64,000 nt of DNA from Bacillus sp. FSL K6-3431 (lineage in GTDB: Bacteria > Bacillota > Bacilli > Bacillales > Bacillaceae_C): positions 5,208,001 to 5,272,000 of the forward strand of contig NZ_JBBOCT010000001.1 in assembly GCF_038002605.1 (NCBI RefSeq). The letters are read 5' to 3'. Below the pieces are notes generated by a model. The model was given only the letters and a program-made list of their open reading frames with translations, ran no database searches and was not told where the DNA came from. Positions within the stretch are counted from its first letter, which is position 1; each line of letters opens with the position of its first letter. This document shows positions 40,121 through 48,871 of this stretch, piece by piece. The translations under genes and the position numbers were made by a program.

Positions 40121-41249
40121 ATTACAAGTAAAAGCGGGAAATCATGATCGAAATTATTGTCCTGTTTCTTTCCAAATATTGAAAGCGCAATCACTAATAA
40201 ATAATACTATGTTACCTGATGTTCAAATGCATGATGAAAGTGGTAATATGGTAGGCGTTCAATGTACGGAAGAGGCTGATGCGTATGTGATTTATTGGAT
40301 CATTCAAGATCTACGCGCACATGAAACGATGACCTATACAGTCAGTTTTGGTGGAAATGTCAAATCAAATGCCAAATCAAATGCAAGGAATGTTGAACTT
40401 CGTGAAAAGGAAAATCAATTTGATATTGTCATAGATGGACAGTTGGCAACGTCCTTTAACACAGATCCAACGCTAGCCAAGCCTTTCCTTGGCCCAGTTA
40501 ATGGACCTTATGGGAAAAGCTACACCCGGCTTGATTTTGAGACGACCGAGCACCCACACCATCGTTCGGTATGGCTTGGGATTGGAGATATAAACGGAGT
40601 TGATGCTTGGAATGAACCGTCAGGAATATATGGGAAACAAAAAGTCGATTATATTGAAAAAAAGAGCGCCGGTCCAGTTTTTGCGAGCATTGTATCTGAA
40701 GCGGAGTGGACGAACTTTAAAGGTCGATCACTCATGCGAGATCGCCGTACGATAACAGTATACAATACACCAGCTCATGCTCGTATTATTGATATGTCGT
40801 TTATGTTAAGCGCCGATTACGGACGGGTTGAACTAGGGGCGACAAAGGAGGCTGGTCCGCTAGGTATTCGGGTTGCTGAAACGATGAGCGTGGATAATGG
40901 CGGAACAATTGTGAATGCATACGGTTCTGTCGGTGAAGAAGAGTGTTGGGGGAAAAGTGCACCTTGGTGCGACTATCACGGTAATGTAGATGGACATACG
41001 CTTGGTATAGCTACGTTTGAAGATCCGAATACAACTGAATTCCCAACCTACTGGCATATTCGCAATTATGGACTCATCGCTCCCAATAATTTATATTTTC
41101 AGGGTGGACTGCTACTAGGAAAAGGTGAATCTATTTTCTATAACTATCGAATGTATTTTCATGAAGGAAACACCGAAGAAGCGATGGTTAAGGATCGATA
41201 TCAAGATTATATTCATCCTCCTAAAGTGGAAATGATAAAAGATGAATAA
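40104..41249 (+). CDS. DUF6807 (PmoA-like) family protein
   Basis: 381 residues. Motifs GPYGKSYTRLDFETTEHPHHRSVWLG, an Asp-Ala-Trp-Asn stretch and a histidine-rich centre match my memory of the DUF6807 family, often annotated as methane oxygenase PmoA, a misleading name. Members commonly occur in carbohydrate operons. There is no signal peptide, so it is cytoplasmic. AAGGAGG precedes the ATG. Overlaps of 17 bp upstream and 8 bp downstream imply coupled translation. The reaction is unknown; the conserved His residues hint at an enzyme acting on a sugar intermediate. Confidence 0.75.
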   Translation: MSIQIKLQVKAGNHDRNYCPVSFQILKAQSLINNTMLPDVQMHDESGNMVGVQCTEEADAYVIYWIIQDLRAHETMTYTVSFGGNVKSNAKSNARNVELREKENQFDIVIDGQLATSFNTDPTLAKPFLGPVNGPYGKSYTRLDFETTEHPHHRSVWLGIGDINGVDAWNEPSGIYGKQKVDYIEKKSAGPVFASIVSEAEWTNFKGRSLMRDRRTITVYNTPAHARIIDMSFMLSADYGRVELGATKEAGPLGIRVAETMSVDNGGTIVNAYGSVGEEECWGKSAPWCDYHGNVDGHTLGIATFEDPNTTEFPTYWHIRNYGLIAPNNLYFQGGLLLGKGESIFYNYRMYFHEGNTEEAMVKDRYQDYIHPPKVEMIKDE

Positions 41250-43632
41250 TACTAGAAATGACAGGAACAAATTAATGTTAAACTATCCAGCCTCATGGTG
41301 GAAAAACATGTGGAGAGAGGCATTGCCCTCTGGAAATGGGGAGATTGGTGCTGCGGTTTACGGAGGTATTAAAGATGAGACGATTCTTCTAAATCACGAG
41401 GAATTATGGCATTTAGGACGAAAGCATGAAGTCCCGGACGTCAGCAACACTCTTGCAGAAACGAGAGAGATGATGTCAAAAGGGGAGTATCAAACAGCAA
41501 GCTGGAACTTAACAAATGCCTTAAAAGAAAATGGGTACGACACTCGATTAGCATCTAGACTGCCACTTGGCGCATTGAAGGTAACGATGCCCTGCAGCAA
41601 CGCCTTTCGGAATTATAACAGAACGCTCAATATGGAAACGGGTGAAGTGACGGTTAAATGGGAAGATGGGGGGAAAACATACGAACGGAACTTATTCGCT
41701 TCCAGAGCAGACAATCTTATTGTTTATGAGATTACGTCAGAAAATGCTCGCGTTCAAGGTGGCGTTCAATTAGCTCTCCACGACAGTGAAAGTGGGAAAA
41801 TATCCGATAAATACCCAGCACTGCCAGAGTCTGTTGAAATTATAGCAAACGCACCATATTTCTATTATGCCGCCAAAAACGACGATGGAACTGATTTTGG
41901 AGCTGTTCTCCGTGTCATTCCGACTGGGGGGCAAATAATAAATGAATGTGGACGCATTCATTTTACAGATGCAGAAAAAGTGCTTATTTTAGTAAAAGTA
42001 TTCATCAAAAGTCAACGAGAGAAAGAATGGCATCGGTTGAAAAACGAGTTAATCAATATTGAGCTAAATTATGAGCAACTTCTAATCCGTCATGCTGAAA
42101 TTCATGGTAATCTATATCGTTCTTCGGTTATTGAATTAGAGGATGCTGACGAGCCGCTTTCTAATGAAGAGCTACTTCTTAAAGCGTATAAAGGGGAAGC
42201 ACCGACTTCATTAGTTGAAAAGATGTGGGCGTATGGAAGATATTTATTTATTTCCGGTACGAGGCCAGAAGGTCAGCCTATGGGCTTATATGGATTATGG
42301 TTTGGTGATTATCGATTAATGTGGGGTCATAATATGGCCAATGAAAATATTCAAATGATGTATTGGCATGCTAACGTCGGCGGATTGATTGAGTTTGTTC
42401 CCGCCTTGTTCGATTATTATGATCAGATGATGGATGATTTCAGAAATAATGCTCAAAAACTATATGGTTGCCGTGGAATTTTTATTCCTGCTGGAACTAC
42501 TCCTGGGATTGGGGTTCCAAATCAAGTCGTTCCCGTCATTATGAACTGGACGGGAGCAGCGGGTTGGTTAGCAAAACATTTTTATGACTATTATTTGTTT
42601 ACCGGTGACGAAACGTTTTTAAAGGAGAAGGTGTTGCCCTTTATGCGTGAGGCTGCATTGTTTTACGAAGATTTTCTGGTGCTTGGTGATGATGGAAGTT
42701 ACAAAATGTATCCTTCCGTTTCGCCCGAAAATACACCAGAAAATTATATGCCAAAAGATGGGCAACAACTAGCACACCCAATGCCGACAACGATAAATGC
42801 AACTGTCGATTTCGCGATTATAAAGGAATTATTTAGCCAATTAATTGAAGGAAATCAAATCGTTGGTGAAGATTTGAAAGAGATAGAGCAATGGGAAAAG
42901 ATGTTGCAAAGAATTCCGCCATACCAAGTGAATGAAGATGGAGCGATTCGAGAATGGATGCACCCTGATTTTGACGATCGATATGATCATCGTCATATGT
43001 CACATATTTATCCAATCTTCCCTGGTCAAGAATTTACGCGAGAAGAAGATCCTGAGTTGTTTGCAGCTTTTGATAAGGCTGTTAAAAAACGGCTAATCGG
43101 GGCACAAACAGGATGGTCGCTCGTCCATATGGCCGCGATTTATGCGCGTCTTGGCGATGGAGATAAATCGCTTGAATGCTTAGATATTTTAGCCCGATCC
43201 TGTATATTAAATAATTTTTTTACACTACACAATGATTGGCGTGATATGGGTATTTGTATGAATTCACAGACTGCTCCTGTTCAATTGGATGCAAATATAG
43301 GGTGGATTAACGCTGTCCAAGAAATGCTCATTTATGTTTCTCCATCGCTCGTTAAATTGTTGCCGGCTGTTCCATCGAAATGGAAACGAGGAAAAGTTCG
43401 CAACATGCGTTTTACGACTGGGAAAATATCATTCTCCTGGGATTATGAAGTTGGACAATTTTCTGGGAAGCTAGAGGCTGAGCGTGAAACAGAAATAACA
43501 TTGATGATGCCGAAATTTTGCGAATATTATTATTTATCAGATGATTGCACCTTTGATAAATCGTCCGTAGCCTTCAATTGCTATGATATTAAGATGAGGC
43601 CGGGAGAGGCGCTGTCATTCCATTCCAAATAA
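41242..43632 (+). CDS. Glycoside hydrolase of the GH95 (alpha-fucosidase/galactosidase) type
   Basis: 796 residues. The N-terminal sandwich has the GH95 signature EALPSGNGEIGAAVYGG and LNHEELW. The (alpha/alpha)6 domain has NENIQMMYWHANVGG, the probable catalytic acid E571 in IREW, DHRHMSHIYPIFPG, and TGWSLVHMAAIYARL. The C-terminal sandwich includes LLPAVPSKW. There is no signal peptide, so it acts inside the cell on imported oligosaccharides. Known GH95 enzymes cleave alpha-1,2-L-fucosides or related L-galactosides; the actual linkage here is not predictable by eye. Confidence 0.85.
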   Translation: MNNTRNDRNKLMLNYPASWWKNMWREALPSGNGEIGAAVYGGIKDETILLNHEELWHLGRKHEVPDVSNTLAETREMMSKGEYQTASWNLTNALKENGYDTRLASRLPLGALKVTMPCSNAFRNYNRTLNMETGEVTVKWEDGGKTYERNLFASRADNLIVYEITSENARVQGGVQLALHDSESGKISDKYPALPESVEIIANAPYFYYAAKNDDGTDFGAVLRVIPTGGQIINECGRIHFTDAEKVLILVKVFIKSQREKEWHRLKNELINIELNYEQLLIRHAEIHGNLYRSSVIELEDADEPLSNEELLLKAYKGEAPTSLVEKMWAYGRYLFISGTRPEGQPMGLYGLWFGDYRLMWGHNMANENIQMMYWHANVGGLIEFVPALFDYYDQMMDDFRNNAQKLYGCRGIFIPAGTTPGIGVPNQVVPVIMNWTGAAGWLAKHFYDYYLFTGDETFLKEKVLPFMREAALFYEDFLVLGDDGSYKMYPSVSPENTPENYMPKDGQQLAHPMPTTINATVDFAIIKELFSQLIEGNQIVGEDLKEIEQWEKMLQRIPPYQVNEDGAIREWMHPDFDDRYDHRHMSHIYPIFPGQEFTREEDPELFAAFDKAVKKRLIGAQTGWSLVHMAAIYARLGDGDKSLECLDILARSCILNNFFTLHNDWRDMGICMNSQTAPVQLDANIGWINAVQEMLIYVSPSLVKLLPAVPSKWKRGKVRNMRFTTGKISFSWDYEVGQFSGKLEAERETEITLMMPKFCEYYYLSDDCTFDKSSVAFNCYDIKMRPGEALSFHSK

Positions 43633-43681
43633 TGTTGTGAAGGAAGGCGGTGCCGCTAAATTTATAATGTCTGAAAGTGAG

Positions 43682-43871
43682 TGTTCAAAAGGAGGATAAA
43701 AAGGACTGGGCCAAGAAGTTCAAAGCGGCGTAGCTTTGAGTTACGGACTTGTACAGGAAGTACTGACTTCCGTGTTGCCCACAGGACGTGGCGGTTTTAA
43801 GGGAAGTTCCTCCTGCTTTTAATACTAACGAAGAAATTCGCCGTGTCATTTTTACCGGATTTTTTTTACAT
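43682..43871 (-). repeat. TGTTCAAAAAG-ended palindromic element, copy D (reversed)
   Basis: About 190 bp in reverse orientation to A-C. One terminal repeat is intact (TGTTCAAAAGG) and the other is eroded. The middle carries GTACTTCCTGTAC-type hairpins and the GGCGAATTTCTTCGTT segment shared with A. It lies between the GH95 gene and the lipoprotein gene. Confidence 0.75.
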
Positions 43872-43923
43872 CCTCTAAAAGGGATAACTTTCAAATTCCA
43901 CTTGAAATGAAGGAGGCAAAATA

Positions 43924-45240
43924 ATGGCTAAGGCGATGAAAAAATTCATCTTTCCCCTGTTCTTAATTTTTTTCCTAGTAGCATGTAATTCAGAGGATGT
44001 GGTAAAGGATACTAAAAAAGAAGTAGAAGAAGTAAAACAAGAGGCGGTTACATTATTAATGATGACACACTGGGAGGATGAAGTATTTAAGCGCAATTTT
44101 AAAGAACCTATCGAGGCACAATACGAGAATATTACATTGGAGCATGTTCAGGCCCGCTCATCAGAAATAGAGGAATTATTCGCTAAGAAAGTCTTTCCGG
44201 ATATTATTATGACGAGTGAACTTGAATTTTATAATGAGATGGAGTTCCTAATGGATTTAAACCCGTTAATTGAGCAATCTGGTTTCGATCTAAACACTTT
44301 GGAACCGAATATATTAGAGTATTTAAAAAGTATATCCAAAGAGGGAGAAGTAAATGGTCTTCCTTTCGTACGTCCTGAATATGCCTTGGTTTATAACCCA
44401 GATGTTTTTGATTTATTTGGAGTTGATTACCCGACTGATGGGATGACTTGGGAGGAAGTTATCGCTCTTGCTCCACAAGTCACAGGGGAAGCGAATGGGA
44501 AAATGTATCTCGGTCTTCATCCCGGAGAATATGATTTTATGCTTTGGCAAGTACCGGGGTCGCGGCTCATTGATCCTGTCACACATAAGCCCAATATAAA
44601 AGGGAATGAAGCATTCGAGATGTATCTTAAGTCATTACAAGAGATTTACGCCATTCCTGGTTCCCAACCAAATTTTGATGACTTTAAAACGACAGAGGAA
44701 GTATTCACCTATAGACCTGTTAAGTTTATGCAAAGAGGAAATGTTGCAATGGTTGTGGACCGAGGTTTTCCTCGTTCCTACGCAGGTTCAGATATTAACT
44801 TTGACTTTGTTACCTATCCTGTTTGGGGTGGGGAGCATGGGGAATATGCGCCGAACGAACCAGGGAATGGTTTCGTTGTAACGACGAAAACGGAGCATCC
44901 CAAGGAAGCGTTTCAAGTCGTGTCTCATTTTTTAAGTGAAGATTACCAAAAATGGCAATCCGCTGTCGAAGGTAATGTGACCGCTCTCGTTTCGGAAGAC
45001 GTCCGCGAAGCGTTTTTTACTGAACATGAAGCGTATGAAGTATTGCAAGAAAAAAACTTGCAGGCAATGTTCAAGTTAGAACCTGCGCCTATTAAAGGTA
45101 TATCTCCGTATGAAAGTGAAATATTGGAAGGTATTGATTTTAAAAAGGCACTATTTGAAGGGGAAGATGTGAATACAATTATTCGGGAAATGCAAGAGCA
45201 GGCAGAGGCCAATTACAAAGATGTTATCTCACGAAAATAA
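43924..45240 (+). CDS. Extracellular solute-binding lipoprotein (family 1, carbohydrate ABC type)
   Basis: 438 residues. The signal peptide ends in lipobox LVAC, with C21 as the lipidated residue. A short linker is followed by a bilobed binding-protein fold (VNGLPFVRPEYALVYNPDVFDLFGVDYP, AMVVDRGFP, GNGFVVTTKTEHPKEA). Such proteins deliver oligosaccharides to an ABC importer. No permease or ATPase gene lies in the window, so its transporter must be elsewhere or lost. AAGGAGGCAAAAT precedes ATG. Last gene of the island, closed by the second copy of the duplicated terminator. Confidence 0.88.
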   Translation: MAKAMKKFIFPLFLIFFLVACNSEDVVKDTKKEVEEVKQEAVTLLMMTHWEDEVFKRNFKEPIEAQYENITLEHVQARSSEIEELFAKKVFPDIIMTSELEFYNEMEFLMDLNPLIEQSGFDLNTLEPNILEYLKSISKEGEVNGLPFVRPEYALVYNPDVFDLFGVDYPTDGMTWEEVIALAPQVTGEANGKMYLGLHPGEYDFMLWQVPGSRLIDPVTHKPNIKGNEAFEMYLKSLQEIYAIPGSQPNFDDFKTTEEVFTYRPVKFMQRGNVAMVVDRGFPRSYAGSDINFDFVTYPVWGGEHGEYAPNEPGNGFVVTTKTEHPKEAFQVVSHFLSEDYQKWQSAVEGNVTALVSEDVREAFFTEHEAYEVLQEKNLQAMFKLEPAPIKGISPYESEILEGIDFKKALFEGEDVNTIIREMQEQAEANYKDVISRK

Positions 45241-45322
45241 AATAGGCAAACGAATAAATAAGGAAAAAAGATCATCTTGGGAGGATGTAACTTGTAAAAA
45301 AGATCTCATCAAAGTTATGTGT

Positions 45323-45359
45323 AGGACTCGCTGATAAAAAGCTAGTCCTCATTTTTTTA
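45323..45359 (+). terminator. Terminator at the island's end (copy 2 of a duplicated terminator)
   Basis: AGGACT pairs with AGTCCT around a loop containing CGCTGATAAAAAGCT, followed by TCATTTTTTTATTT. It is nearly identical to 37913-37947. Confidence 0.8.
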
Positions 45360-45402
45360 TTTTAAAAGTATTCGGTATTGGCATGTTTACTATTAAATGA
45401 AG

Positions 45403-45446
45403 TTGACAATATACATCTAACATGATAATATTTTTATGTTAGATGT
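45403..45446 (+). promoter_or_regulatory. rplU promoter with an 11-bp inverted repeat around the -10
   Basis: TTGACA (45403-45408), a 17-bp spacer and TAATAT (45426-45431). A perfect inverted repeat ACATCTAACAT (45413-45423) / ATGTTAGATGT (45436-45446) brackets the -10. Its left arm lies before the predicted start site, so it would act, if at all, on DNA. Confidence 0.65.
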
Positions 45447-45547
45447 AGCACCCGTGCTACAACCGCGCAAGATGGGTTTATAAGATTTTGTCTTCGGACG
45501 AAGCACCTTACCTTGGCGAGTCTGAGTCTATTAAGGAGGTGCAATAT
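45438..45547 (+). ncRNA. L21 leader (ribosomal protein leader of rplU operon)
   Basis: The leader has hairpin TAGCACCCGTGCTA (45446-45459), the AACCGCGCAAGATGGG stretch, hairpin TTGTCTTCGGACGAA and CACCTTACCTTGGCGAGTCT before the ribosome binding site. This matches my memory of the Firmicute L21 leader, a probable autoregulatory RNA bound by L21 or its operon products. Confidence 0.85.
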
Positions 45548-45856
45548 ATGTACGCAATCATTGAAACTGGTGGAAAACAAATTAAAGTTGAAGAAGGCCA
45601 GGCAATTTACATTGAAAAATTGGATGCAGTTGAAGGTGATTCTTTCACTTTTGATAAAGTTCTTTTTGTTGGTGGAGAAGACGTGAAAGTGGGCAGCCCT
45701 TTTGTTGAAGGAGCTTCTGTCTCAGCTAAAGTTGAAAAACAAGGCCGTCAAAAGAAACTCGTTGTATTCAAATACAAAGCGAAGAAAAACTATCATAAAA
45801 AACAAGGGCATCGTCAGCCTTACACAAAAGTAGTCGTTGAAAAAATCAACGCATAA
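45548..45856 (+). CDS. rplU: Ribosomal protein bL21
   Basis: Large-subunit protein of 102 residues, starting [14 protein letters not shown], with the basic C-terminal RNA-binding part [40 protein letters not shown] sets ATG 45548. The longer frame from 45488 runs through the structured leader and is not coding. First gene of rplU-prp-rpmA. Confidence 0.98.
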   Translation: MYAIIETGGKQIKVEEGQAIYIEKLDAVEGDSFTFDKVLFVGGEDVKVGSPFVEGASVSAKVEKQGRQKKLVVFKYKAKKNYHKKQGHRQPYTKVVVEKINA

Positions 45857-45868
45857 TGTGGTGATCCT

Positions 45869-46207
45869 ATGATTAAAGTTCACGTAACTAGGAAAGATGA
45901 TGGGAAAATATCTTCATTTACGATGAAAGGTCATGCAGATTTTGCCGAACAAGGACAAGATATCGTTTGTGCAGGTGCATCTGCCGTAGCTTTTGGAAGT
46001 ATTAATTCTGTGTTTGCCTTAACAGGGATAGAACCGGAAATAGAACAATCTGAAGGCGGCTATCTAAAATGTATACTACCCAATCAGCTTGATGAAGAAT
46101 CTTCTGTAAAAGCTCAGCTTTTGCTGGAAGGTATGGTCATATCCTTACAAACAATTGAACGAGATTATCAAAAATATATTCAAGTGCGTGTTCAAAAAGG
46201 AGAATAA
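45869..46207 (+). CDS. prp: Prp, cysteine protease that processes ribosomal protein L27
   Basis: Removes the N-terminal extension of L27. The catalytic pair H22 (MKGHADFA) and C34 (DIVCAGASAV) is intact. Length is 112 residues. The L27 encoded two features later has exactly the kind of extension Prp cuts. The last codons (VRVQKGE) come from the end of repeat element E, so the natural C-terminus has been altered without touching the active site. Known as ysxB in B. subtilis. Confidence 0.95.
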   Translation: MIKVHVTRKDDGKISSFTMKGHADFAEQGQDIVCAGASAVAFGSINSVFALTGIEPEIEQSEGGYLKCILPNQLDEESSVKAQLLLEGMVISLQTIERDYQKYIQVRVQKGE

Positions 46208-46284
46208 AAGGCTGAGATGTTCTAGTAACGTATGCTTTTAATGCGTGAGGAGTGGAGCCGCTTTTTTATTGGACTTTTTGAACA
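46189..46284 (-). repeat. TGTTCAAAAAG-ended palindromic element, copy E (reversed, short)
   Basis: The shortest copy, 96 bp, with clean 12-bp ends TGTTCAAAAAGG and CTTTTTGAACA. Its centre shares ATTAAAAGCATACG (read on the minus strand) with copy A. It starts inside prp and ends about 40 bp before rpmA. Confidence 0.8.
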
Positions 46285-46324
46285 TCCTTTACAAGTTATT
46301 TTACAAAAATAGGAGGTGGAACAC

Positions 46325-46615
46325 ATGCTAAGATTAGATCTTCAGTTTTTCGCATCGAAAAAAGGAGTAGGATCTACTAGAAATGGACGTGATTCACAAT
46401 CTAAACGTTTAGGTGCTAAACGTGCAGATGGTCAGTTTGTTTCTGGTGGTTCAATTCTTTTCCGTCAACGCGGAACTAAAATTTATCCAGGTGAAAACGT
46501 GGGACGTGGCGGTGACGACACACTTTATTCTAAAATTGATGGCGTAGTACGTTTCGAACGTCTAGGTCGCGATAAGAAAAAAGTAAGTGTATATCCACAA
46601 GCTCAAGAAGCTTAA
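46325..46615 (+). CDS. rpmA: Ribosomal protein bL27 with Prp-cleaved N-terminal extension
   Basis: 96 residues. The N-terminal [10 protein letters not shown] precedes [14 protein letters not shown], the Firmicute arrangement in which Prp cuts after the FFA segment to expose the mature N-terminus near the peptidyl-transferase centre. ATG 46325 follows AGGAGGTGGAAC; the GTG at 46316 is part of the ribosome binding site. A terminator follows. Confidence 0.98.
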   Translation: MLRLDLQFFASKKGVGSTRNGRDSQSKRLGAKRADGQFVSGGSILFRQRGTKIYPGENVGRGGDDTLYSKIDGVVRFERLGRDKKKVSVYPQAQEA

Positions 46616-46672
46616 TCCCCGAGACACTAAAGAATCTCGGTCATAATATGTGATCTGTATTCTATAGGTCTA

Positions 46673-46706
46673 AAGCTCTAACCTTAATTGGTTGGGGCTT
46701 TTTTTA
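46673..46706 (+). terminator. Terminator after rpmA
   Basis: AAGCTCTAACC pairs with GGTTGGGGCTT, followed by a T run. Confidence 0.8.
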
Positions 46707-46791
46707 TTGATTCTTCATCCAGCAAATTACATCTGCCTAAATTTCTGTTATACTGTATAGATGATGGAAGATGGACTGAGAGGATATAATA

Positions 46792-47328
46792 ATGAGTGAT
46801 AAGTGGAGCATAATCGAGGTACTCCAACATGTACGCCACGACTGGCTTAACAGGCTTCAGCTAATTAAAGGAAATATTTCTTTAGGGAAAACAGAGCAAG
46901 CAGAGCGTATCATGGACGAAATTGTACTGAATATGAAACAAGAAACTAGACTTACAAATCTAAAATTACCTGAATTCGCAATTATGCTGCTAACACATAA
47001 TTGGGAAGGGTATGCGTTCCACATGGAATATGAAATTCTTGATGAGCGTGGAACATTGCCACTGGATGATAAAAGATTAACAAGTTGGTTAAGCTTATTT
47101 TTTAATAAATTGAATCAATCTTTTCATCCAATTCATGATAATTACCTATTTTTAACTGTAGAAACAAAATGTGAAGAAATTCGTTTTCATTTTCAATTAA
47201 GTGGAATAATAGAGAATGTTGATGAGTTAGAGCAGTGGCTTACATATAATAAGGGCTATCCTAATAAAATTTCCTTAAACAAGATAGATGATATGGAAAT
47301 AATGATAGTGGCGATATTTACATTGTGA
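46792..47328 (+). CDS. spo0B: Spo0B, sporulation phosphotransferase
   Basis: Relays phosphate from Spo0F to Spo0A. The phospho-histidine is H16 in HVRHDWLNRLQLIKGN. The remaining part has the degenerate kinase-like fold. At 178 residues it is slightly shorter than the 192 of B. subtilis, mostly at the N-terminus. It precedes obg, whose product is also needed for sporulation, as in relatives. Confidence 0.95.
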   Translation: MSDKWSIIEVLQHVRHDWLNRLQLIKGNISLGKTEQAERIMDEIVLNMKQETRLTNLKLPEFAIMLLTHNWEGYAFHMEYEILDERGTLPLDDKRLTSWLSLFFNKLNQSFHPIHDNYLFLTVETKCEEIRFHFQLSGIIENVDELEQWLTYNKGYPNKISLNKIDDMEIMIVAIFTL

Positions 47329-47361
47329 TAAGGTTACGGCTCAGAATGGAGTGAAGTGCAT

Positions 47362-48654
47362 ATGTTTGTCGATCAGGTCAGTGTGTTTGTTAAAGGTGGA
47401 GATGGCGGTAACGGGATGGTTGCATTCCGCCGTGAAAAATATGTTTCAATGGGTGGCCCCGCAGGTGGGGATGGAGGTAAAGGTGCGAGCGTCATTTTTG
47501 AAGTAGACGAAGGCTTACGCACATTGATGGATTTTCGTTACCAACGTCACTTTAAAGCACAGCGTGGAGAACACGGTATGTCAAAAAGTCAACATGGAAA
47601 AGGTGCAACAGATCTCCTATTAAAAGTGCCACCGGGAACAGTAGTATCTGATGAAGATACAAAAGAGGTCATAGCAGATTTAGTTGAACATGGACAACGT
47701 GCTGTAATTGCGAAAGGTGGTCGAGGTGGTAGAGGTAATTTACGATTCGCTACACCTGCCAACCCTGCGCCGGAAATTGCGGAGAATGGTGAGCCAGGGC
47801 AAGAAAGGAATATCGTTCTTGAGCTGAAAGTGCTTGCGGATGTTGGACTCGTAGGCTTTCCAAGTGTTGGGAAATCAACATTGCTTTCTGTCGTATCCTC
47901 TGCGAAGCCCAAAATTGCTGAGTACCACTTTACGACAATTGTACCTAATCTCGGCGTCGTAGAAACAGAAGATAATAGGAGCTTTGTTATAGCGGATTTA
48001 CCTGGACTTATTGAGGGTGCACATGAAGGAATTGGTTTAGGTCATCAGTTTTTGCGTCATATTGAAAGAACGAGGGTAATCGTTCATGTTATAGATATGT
48101 CGGGTATGGAGGGAAGAGACCCGATTGAAGATTTTGAGACGATCAACCGAGAGTTAGAAGAATATAATTTACGTTTGTTAGAAAGGCCACAAATTATTGT
48201 AGCGAATAAAATGGACATGCCAGAAGCGCAAGAAAATTTACAGGTGTTTAAAGAAAAAATAGCGGGAGATTATCCCATTTTTCCTATCTCAGCTGTTACG
48301 AGGCAAGGTCTTCGCGAGCTCTTATTTGAAATTGCTGATCAAATTGAAAAAACACCAGAGTTTCCTCTTGTGGAGGAGCAATTGGAAGATGATACAATTA
48401 ATCGCGTGATTTATCGACATGAAAATGAAGGTGATCAATTTATCATTACGCGAGAACCTGATGGTAGTTTTGTTGTAAGTGGCGAACAATTGGAGCGACT
48501 CTTTAAGATGACTGATTTTTCCCGTGATGAATCAGTACGTCGTTTTTCACGCCAGTTGAGATCGATGGGTGTAGATGAAAGATTGCGTCAGCGTGGCGCA
48601 AAAGATGGAGATACAGTAAAATTGTTTGATTACGAGTTTGAGTTTCTAGATTAG
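47362..48654 (+). CDS. obg: Obg (CgtA), essential ribosome-associated GTPase
   Basis: Works in 50S assembly and links GTP/ppGpp status to stress and sporulation. It has a glycine-rich Obg fold (1-158, [18 protein letters not shown]), a GTPase domain (G1 [10 protein letters not shown]3 DLPGLI, G4 NKMD) and a C-terminal OCT domain ending [11 protein letters not shown]. 430 residues from ATG 47362, which is 8 bases after GGAGTG; the upstream GTG 47356 is too close. Confidence 0.97.
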   Translation: MFVDQVSVFVKGGDGGNGMVAFRREKYVSMGGPAGGDGGKGASVIFEVDEGLRTLMDFRYQRHFKAQRGEHGMSKSQHGKGATDLLLKVPPGTVVSDEDTKEVIADLVEHGQRAVIAKGGRGGRGNLRFATPANPAPEIAENGEPGQERNIVLELKVLADVGLVGFPSVGKSTLLSVVSSAKPKIAEYHFTTIVPNLGVVETEDNRSFVIADLPGLIEGAHEGIGLGHQFLRHIERTRVIVHVIDMSGMEGRDPIEDFETINRELEEYNLRLLERPQIIVANKMDMPEAQENLQVFKEKIAGDYPIFPISAVTRQGLRELLFEIADQIEKTPEFPLVEEQLEDDTINRVIYRHENEGDQFIITREPDGSFVVSGEQLERLFKMTDFSRDESVRRFSRQLRSMGVDERLRQRGAKDGDTVKLFDYEFEFLD

Positions 48655-48871
48655 TTCTTCTTACGTCTAACGTCATCCATTTTGCATCTATGTGATGTGT
48701 ATTTTAAGCGTATATATTTATACATCATTTATTATGCGGATAAACAAGGCGCTGACAGTTTTCTTAAAGATGTGTAAGTTTATAGAGATACAGTTGAAAA
48801 AAGCTTCTCTGTGTCTAACTACTATAGCGCCTATCGTGTGCTTCCGCTTTTCTTAGTTGGGGGAGGGTATT

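Noticed and set aside
46212..46284. Ordinary terminator between prp and rpmA
   Set aside because: The arms match the TGTTCAAAAAG element ends rather than a GC-rich stem, and rpmA belongs to the same operon.
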